Positions 6,314 through 10,198 of a DNA stretch of 10,198 nucleotides are shown here, piece after piece. Numbering within the stretch: the first letter of the stretch is position 1; the number at the start of each line of letters is the position of its first letter. Below the pieces are notes generated by a model that saw only the letters and a program-made list of their open reading frames with translations, was not told the origin of the DNA and made no database searches. The position numbers and the translations under genes are program-made. Source of the stretch: CAZCFB01 sp964511535 (GTDB lineage Bacteria > Myxococcota_A > Polyangia > GCA-2747355 > CAZCFB01); the NCBI GenBank assembly GCA_964511535.1, contig CAZEFW010000224.1, positions 1-10,198 on the forward strand. The letters are read 5' to 3'.

Positions 6314-6347
6314 GCGGGCCGTCCTGCGGGGCGGCCCGCTTTGTTTT
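6314..6347 (+). terminator. Intrinsic terminator after the 57-codon gene
   Basis: A perfect 8-bp GC stem, GCGGGCCG (6314-6321) with CGGCCCGC (6332-6339), has a 10-nt loop and is followed at once by TTTGTTTT (6340-6347). It is the clearest terminator in the window and separates the 57-codon gene from rlmKL. Confidence 0.93.
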
Positions 6348-6410
6348 CTGAAGCGCCGCGGCGGGGGAGCCCGGACTCCGCCGCCGTGGGACGAAAGGCG
6401 CCGCGGGGTA

Positions 6411-6416
6411 TATAGT
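6411..6416 (+). promoter_or_regulatory. Possible -10 element of the rlmKL promoter
   Basis: TATAGT matches TATAAT at five of six bases and stands out in a GC-rich gap after a terminator, where a new promoter is needed. The -35 region at 17-nt spacing (GGGACG, 6388-6393) is poor. The predicted start near 6423 would leave a leader of about 23 nt. Confidence 0.4.
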
Positions 6417-6445
6417 GAGCGCGGTCCCCGGGAGGGGCCTTGCTC

Positions 6446-8653
6446 ATGCCTCGCGACGCGCTCTACCTCTACGCCCCCACACCCGCTGGCCTCGGCCCGA
6501 CGCTGGCAGATGAGCTGAAGGAGCTGGGGGTGGAAGGGGGCAGGGCGGGCCAGGCAGGGGTCTCCTGGAGGGGCTCGCTGGAGCAGGCTTACCGGGTACT
6601 GCTCTGGTCTCGCCTGGCCTCGCGGGTGCTGCTGCAGCTCGGCCGCTTCCCCGCGGCAGATGGCGACAGCCTGTACGCGGGCGCCATGGAGATCGACTGG
6701 ACCGCCGTGGCGCACCCGGACCTGACCCTGGCCGTGCGCACCTCGGCCATGGGCGCGGCCATCAACCACACCGGCTTCGCGGCCAGGCGGATCAAGGACG
6801 CCGTGGTGGACACACTGCGCGAGGCGCACGGACGCCGCCCGAACGTGGACCTGCGCCAGCCCGACCTGCAGCTGCACCTGCACCTGCAGGGGGAGCGCGC
6901 CACGGTGAGCGTGGACCTGGCCGGCGAGAGCCTGCACCGCAGGGGGTACCGCGCCGCCTCCGCCCGCGCGCCGCTCAAGGAGAACCTCGCGGCCGCGCTG
7001 CTGCGGCTGCTGGGCTGGCCCGCCATAGCGGCCAAGGGGGGCGCCTTCGTGGATCCCATGTGCGGCTCCGGCACCCTGCCCATCGAGGCGGCCTGGATGG
7101 CGGGGGATCGGGCGCCCGGCCTGGGGCGAGAGCGGTGGGGCTTTTCTGGCTGGGCCGGCCATGAGCCGGCGCTGTGGGCGGCGCTGGTGGACGAGGCGGA
7201 GCAGCGGGCGGAGGCCGGGCTGGAGCGCCTTCCGCCGGTGGTGGGCCACGACGGAGACCGGGGCGCCGTGGCCGCCGCCATCGCCGCGGCGAGGCAGGCG
7301 GGCCTGGAGGGCAAGGTCCACCTGGAGCGGCGGGAGCTGGGGCGGTGCGAGCCGCCGGCCCGGTCCGAGGGGCGTCCCGGGCTCGTGGCGGTCAACCCCC
7401 CGTACGGCGAGCGCCTGGGCACGGCCAGCCAGCTCGGGCCGCTGTACGCCGGGCTCGGCGCGCGGCTGGCCCAGGCCTTCGACGGCTGGCGCGCGGGCGT
7501 GTTGACCACGCCGGAGCTGGTCCCGACGCTGGGCATCAACCCCGGGCGCACCACGCCCCTGCGCAACGGCGCGCTGCAGTGCGAGCTGGTGTCATGGCGC
7601 GTGGGCGCCGCACGGGCCGCGGCCTCCGGCGGGGAACGGGCGCCCCGGATGGGGCAGGCCAGGCCGGGCGCGCGGGACCAGGTCCCGGGGGCCGACGCCT
7701 TCGCCGCCCGGCTGCGCAAGCGCGCCAAACACCTGGACCGCTGGGCCCGGCGCCGCGGCATCAGCTGCTACCGGGTCTACGACGCGGACCTGTCCGATTA
7801 CAACCTGGCGGTGGACCGCTACGGCGACCGGGTGCAGGTGCAGGAGTACGCGCCGCCGGCCCACGTGGACCCCGAGCTGGCCGCGCGGCGGCTGGCGGCG
7901 GCCATGGCGGCCACGCCGGACGTGTTGGGCGTCAAGCCGGCCCATGTGATCCTCAAGACCCGCCGCCGGCAGGGGCGCGGCGAGCAGTACGAACGCATGG
8001 GGCAGGAGGGCGACTTCTTCGAGGTGCGCGAGGGGCCGTGCGCGTTTTTGGTGAACCTCACCGACTACCTGGACACGGGGCTCTACCTGGATCACCGCCC
8101 GGTGCGCGCGCTCATGGGCGAGCGCGCCGGCGGCAAGCGTGTGCTGAACCTGTTCGGCTACACCGGCACGGCCACGGTGCACGCCGCGCTGGGCGGGGCG
8201 GTCTCCAGCGTGACCGTGGACCGGTCCAACACCTACATCGGCTGGGCGCGGCGCAACTTCACCCTCAACGGCATGGACCCGGAGCGCCACCGGCTGGTCA
8301 AGGCGGACGTGCTGCCCTGGCTGAGAGATCAGGGCGCCACCTGGGACCTGATCTACGTGGACCCGCCCACCTTCTCCAACTCCACGGACGCCGAGCAGGA
8401 CTTCGACGTGCAGCGGGACCATGTGGCCCTGCTCGACGCCTGCGTCAACAGGCTGAGCCCGGACGGCCTGCTGATCTTCTCCACCCACAGCCGCCGGTTC
8501 AAGCTGGACCGCGCCGCGCTGGAGGGACGCGGCCTTGCAGTGGAAGATCGCTCCCGGCAGACCGTGCCCGAGGACTTCCAGCGCAAGCCGCGGGTGCACC
8601 AGGTGTTCCTGGTGCGGCGGGAAGGAAAGAACGGGCGGAATACTCCGCAGTAA
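6446..8653 (+). CDS. rlmL: Bifunctional 23S rRNA methyltransferase RlmKL (m2G2445 / m7G2069)
   Basis: A 735-residue fusion that in E. coli (RlmL, formerly YcbY, 702 residues) methylates G2445 at N2 with its N-terminal half and G2069 at N7 with its C-terminal half, during 50S assembly. A THUMP RNA-binding region spans about 45-160. The first SAM-dependent domain shows DPMCGSGTLPIEAA (203-216) and the catalytic NPPYGERL (317-324). The second shows YRVYDADLSDYNLAVDRY (442-459), the SAM site NLFGYTGTATVHAALGGA (568-585) and DPPTFSNS (639-646). Collinearity with E. coli RlmKL is clear throughout. The linker between the halves (about 388-415) is longer and Ala/Gly/Arg-rich. The start is ATG at 6446, with GGAGGGG ending 8 nt upstream; a TTG at 6440 in frame would add two residues but is too close to the ribosome site. 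It follows its own terminator-separated promoter region and converges on the next gene. Confidence 0.97.
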   Translation: MPRDALYLYAPTPAGLGPTLADELKELGVEGGRAGQAGVSWRGSLEQAYRVLLWSRLASRVLLQLGRFPAADGDSLYAGAMEIDWTAVAHPDLTLAVRTSAMGAAINHTGFAARRIKDAVVDTLREAHGRRPNVDLRQPDLQLHLHLQGERATVSVDLAGESLHRRGYRAASARAPLKENLAAALLRLLGWPAIAAKGGAFVDPMCGSGTLPIEAAWMAGDRAPGLGRERWGFSGWAGHEPALWAALVDEAEQRAEAGLERLPPVVGHDGDRGAVAAAIAAARQAGLEGKVHLERRELGRCEPPARSEGRPGLVAVNPPYGERLGTASQLGPLYAGLGARLAQAFDGWRAGVLTTPELVPTLGINPGRTTPLRNGALQCELVSWRVGAARAAASGGERAPRMGQARPGARDQVPGADAFAARLRKRAKHLDRWARRRGISCYRVYDADLSDYNLAVDRYGDRVQVQEYAPPAHVDPELAARRLAAAMAATPDVLGVKPAHVILKTRRRQGRGEQYERMGQEGDFFEVREGPCAFLVNLTDYLDTGLYLDHRPVRALMGERAGGKRVLNLFGYTGTATVHAALGGAVSSVTVDRSNTYIGWARRNFTLNGMDPERHRLVKADVLPWLRDQGATWDLIYVDPPTFSNSTDAEQDFDVQRDHVALLDACVNRLSPDGLLIFSTHSRRFKLDRAALEGRGLAVEDRSRQTVPEDFQRKPRVHQVFLVRREGKNGRNTPQ

Positions 8654-8669
8654 GTCCCCGCTGGCGCTG

Positions 8670-10198
8670 CTACTGGAAATCCGCCGGGTTGGACCTCGCC
8701 AACGGAACGGCAGGCACGCCGCTTACGTCGGCCAGATTCGGGTGTGTCACCGGGTTGAACATCGGCTGGCCCCGCTGCTGCAGGTGTTGCTCGGCTGAGG
8801 TGCGAGCGCGATCCCACTGCTGGGGCAGCAGCAGCGGCTTTCGCAGCTCCCTGGGCGGGCCGTCATTGATCACCGCCACCTTGAACAGGTGCCCGGCCTT
8901 GCGCGTCTCGCAGCCCTTCACCTCGGTCCAGAGGTATTGGCCGTCCCATGCGAGATCGAGGGTCTCGGCGGAGATGGGAAAGATGGATCCCTCGACCAAG
9001 AGCACTCTGGAGGAAAACCACTGTTGAAAACCGTAGCGCAGCATGTTCCGCTCCCCACCGGGGACGAGTTCCCACTGCGTGGGAAATGGGCTTTGGCCAG
9101 GAAGGGTCTTGCTCTTCGGCACCCACTGGTAGCCTTCACCCGGGGCCCAGAAGCCGCTCCCGTTCCAGCAGAACGTGGTCTCGAAGGCACCTTTGTGTGT
9201 AACGAGTATTTCCTCACGTTTGTTCTTGGCTTGCTCGAAGTAGCTGGATGGTGCTGCGGTGGATGGCTGCGGTGGTGGGACGCCGTTGTTGGGCAGGCCG
9301 TACCGTACGATGCGCCTGAAGCCAGACGCGTCAGGGGTTTTGTCAACGAGATAAATCTCCCGCTTTTTCGGGTCGCAGGCGATCCCTTCGTGAGAGTACC
9401 CGTCAGGGATGGTGAACGTGCCAAGCACCTTGATGAAGCCGTCATGCTCCCGGACCTGGACATTGGGCCATTTCGACTGATAGCGCACGGGCTTGAACCA
9501 TACGATCAGCAGCTGGGGCGCGTCGCACACCGCCCAGAACGTCTTGCCGTCGAAGCCGAGGGATTGCATGCGATAACTTTCACCAATCGCCTCGTACTTG
9601 AGCACCTGCTTGTTGATGGGATTGAACTGGATGAATCCGAACTGCGAGCCGAGCCATAGTGAACTGTTCGCCCAGGCCAGGTAAAGCGACATGCCGAAGT
9701 TGTAGCCTAGACGCTCAGTCCAGATCCTCGTGTAGTCAACGCTGTCGTATATATAAGGAAATTGGTCTTTGGCCGGGTCGCCGGGCAAGTAGCCGAGCTT
9801 TTGCCACACCTGGTCCTTGTATCCGAGGAAATCTTCCACGGCATCATCCGCAATGGACATATTTGGCTCCTCGGGAGCGAGGAGCTCATTGTTACGAGGT
9901 TCCCATTCATTGTCGCCGTGAAGTTCGACGTACTCTTTGACCGCGCTGGCGTTCCTGAGGCGGCGGCTGTCCTCGAACTGATTGTTATCGATCTTCACCT
10001 CGGTGGAGTTGACGAGACTTATATAGTGGAAATCGGGAAGGCGGTTCACGTTGGCAGTATCGTACTTAGTAAACCGGCATCCGCGGATGGTCACATTATT
10101 GGAGTCCATCACGTTGATGGCGAACTCTCCGCTATGGAAGAAGCATTTGTCTATCAATACTCCATCGTTGAACTGTTCGAGGACGAACTCGTGGAAGC
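8670..10198 (-). CDS. Beta-helix plus beta-propeller repeat protein (5' end beyond window)
   Basis: The frame is open from the right window edge, so the N-terminus is missing; 508 residues are visible. The first part (10196 to about 9960) has right-handed beta-helix rungs of the pectate-lyase/NosD type: GEFAINVMDSNNVTIRGCRF and FHYISLVNSTEVKIDNNQFE. After an acidic linker (about 9930-9800) come repeated beta-propeller-like blades, each with an [AC/F][DN]G-x-x-[FL]-W or similar core: FDGKTFWAV (9554), IACDPKKREIYLVD (9383), CWNGSGFW (9170), AWDGQYLW (8951). A Pro/Ser-rich insert PPPQPSTAAPSS lies between blades near 9270. No catalytic motif is recognisable; carbohydrate or surface binding is only an inference. 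Third codon positions and overall composition are much more A/T-rich than in the other genes, suggesting transfer. The stop TAG is 16 nt from the end of the convergent rlmKL, with no terminator visible between. Confidence 0.83.
   Translation of the reverse strand, partial: FHEFVLEQFNDGVLIDKCFFHSGEFAINVMDSNNVTIRGCRFTKYDTANVNRLPDFHYISLVNSTEVKIDNNQFEDSRRLRNASAVKEYVELHGDNEWEPRNNELLAPEEPNMSIADDAVEDFLGYKDQVWQKLGYLPGDPAKDQFPYIYDSVDYTRIWTERLGYNFGMSLYLAWANSSLWLGSQFGFIQFNPINKQVLKYEAIGESYRMQSLGFDGKTFWAVCDAPQLLIVWFKPVRYQSKWPNVQVREHDGFIKVLGTFTIPDGYSHEGIACDPKKREIYLVDKTPDASGFRRIVRYGLPNNGVPPPQPSTAAPSSYFEQAKNKREEILVTHKGAFETTFCWNGSGFWAPGEGYQWVPKSKTLPGQSPFPTQWELVPGGERNMLRYGFQQWFSSRVLLVEGSIFPISAETLDLAWDGQYLWTEVKGCETRKAGHLFKVAVINDGPPRELRKPLLLPQQWDRARTSAEQHLQQRGQPMFNPVTHPNLADVSGVPAVPLARSNPADFQ

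Noticed and set aside
7174..9027. 617-codon plus-strand frame within and beyond rlmKL
   Set aside because: It is an alternate frame of rlmKL running into the antisense of the repeat-protein gene; low-complexity Gly/Ala/Arg/Pro content.
8889..9659. 256-codon plus-strand frame opposite the repeat protein
   Set aside because: The minus-strand frame shows repeated structural motifs and spans the full segment; the plus frame has no supported ribosome site or domain.

Overview
The window looks like a chromosomal segment from a high-GC gammaproteobacterium. The best taxonomic clue is a full-length RlmKL gene: the RlmL and RlmK methyltransferases fused in one protein is a characteristically gammaproteobacterial arrangement. 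Strong G/C third-position bias through most genes fits GC-rich lineages such as Ectothiorhodospiraceae or Chromatiales, but that placement is inference.

Layout from left to right. (1) Minus strand, 1-1143: an acyl-CoA dehydrogenase of the isovaleryl/long-chain clade, missing only its last few codons at the window edge. (2) Minus strand, 1212-2579: an AI-2E family (PerM/YdiK-like) multispanning membrane protein with a TerB-like cytoplasmic N-terminal domain. Upstream of it is a possible 24-codon gene for a single-span membrane peptide (2705-2779). (3) Plus strand: an unrecognised 111-residue protein (3078-3413), then an orphan sensor histidine kinase with a seven-helix membrane input region (3498-5069). 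(4) Minus strand, 5062-5754: a DGK1/SEC59/VTE5-type polyprenol or diacylglycerol kinase-like membrane protein whose 3' end overlaps that of the kinase gene by 8 bp. (5) An A/T-richer divergent intergenic region (5755-6123) with an inverted repeat and a possible structured leader. It leads to a 57-codon gene (6124-6297) closed by a very good intrinsic terminator. (6) Plus strand, 6446-8653: rlmKL. (7) Minus strand, 8670 to the right edge: a 5'-truncated gene for a beta-helix plus beta-propeller protein. Its composition is clearly more A/T-rich than the rest, which suggests an accessory or transferred region starting just after rlmKL.

The genes do not form one pathway. Housekeeping functions (fatty acid or branched-chain acyl-CoA oxidation, 23S rRNA methylation) sit beside membrane, lipid and signalling genes. 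I found no CRISPR array, tRNA, rRNA, transposase or recognisable defence system. The least explained parts are the small genes (24, 57 and 111 codons), the leader at 5890-6123 and the two-fold repeat-protein fusion at the right edge.
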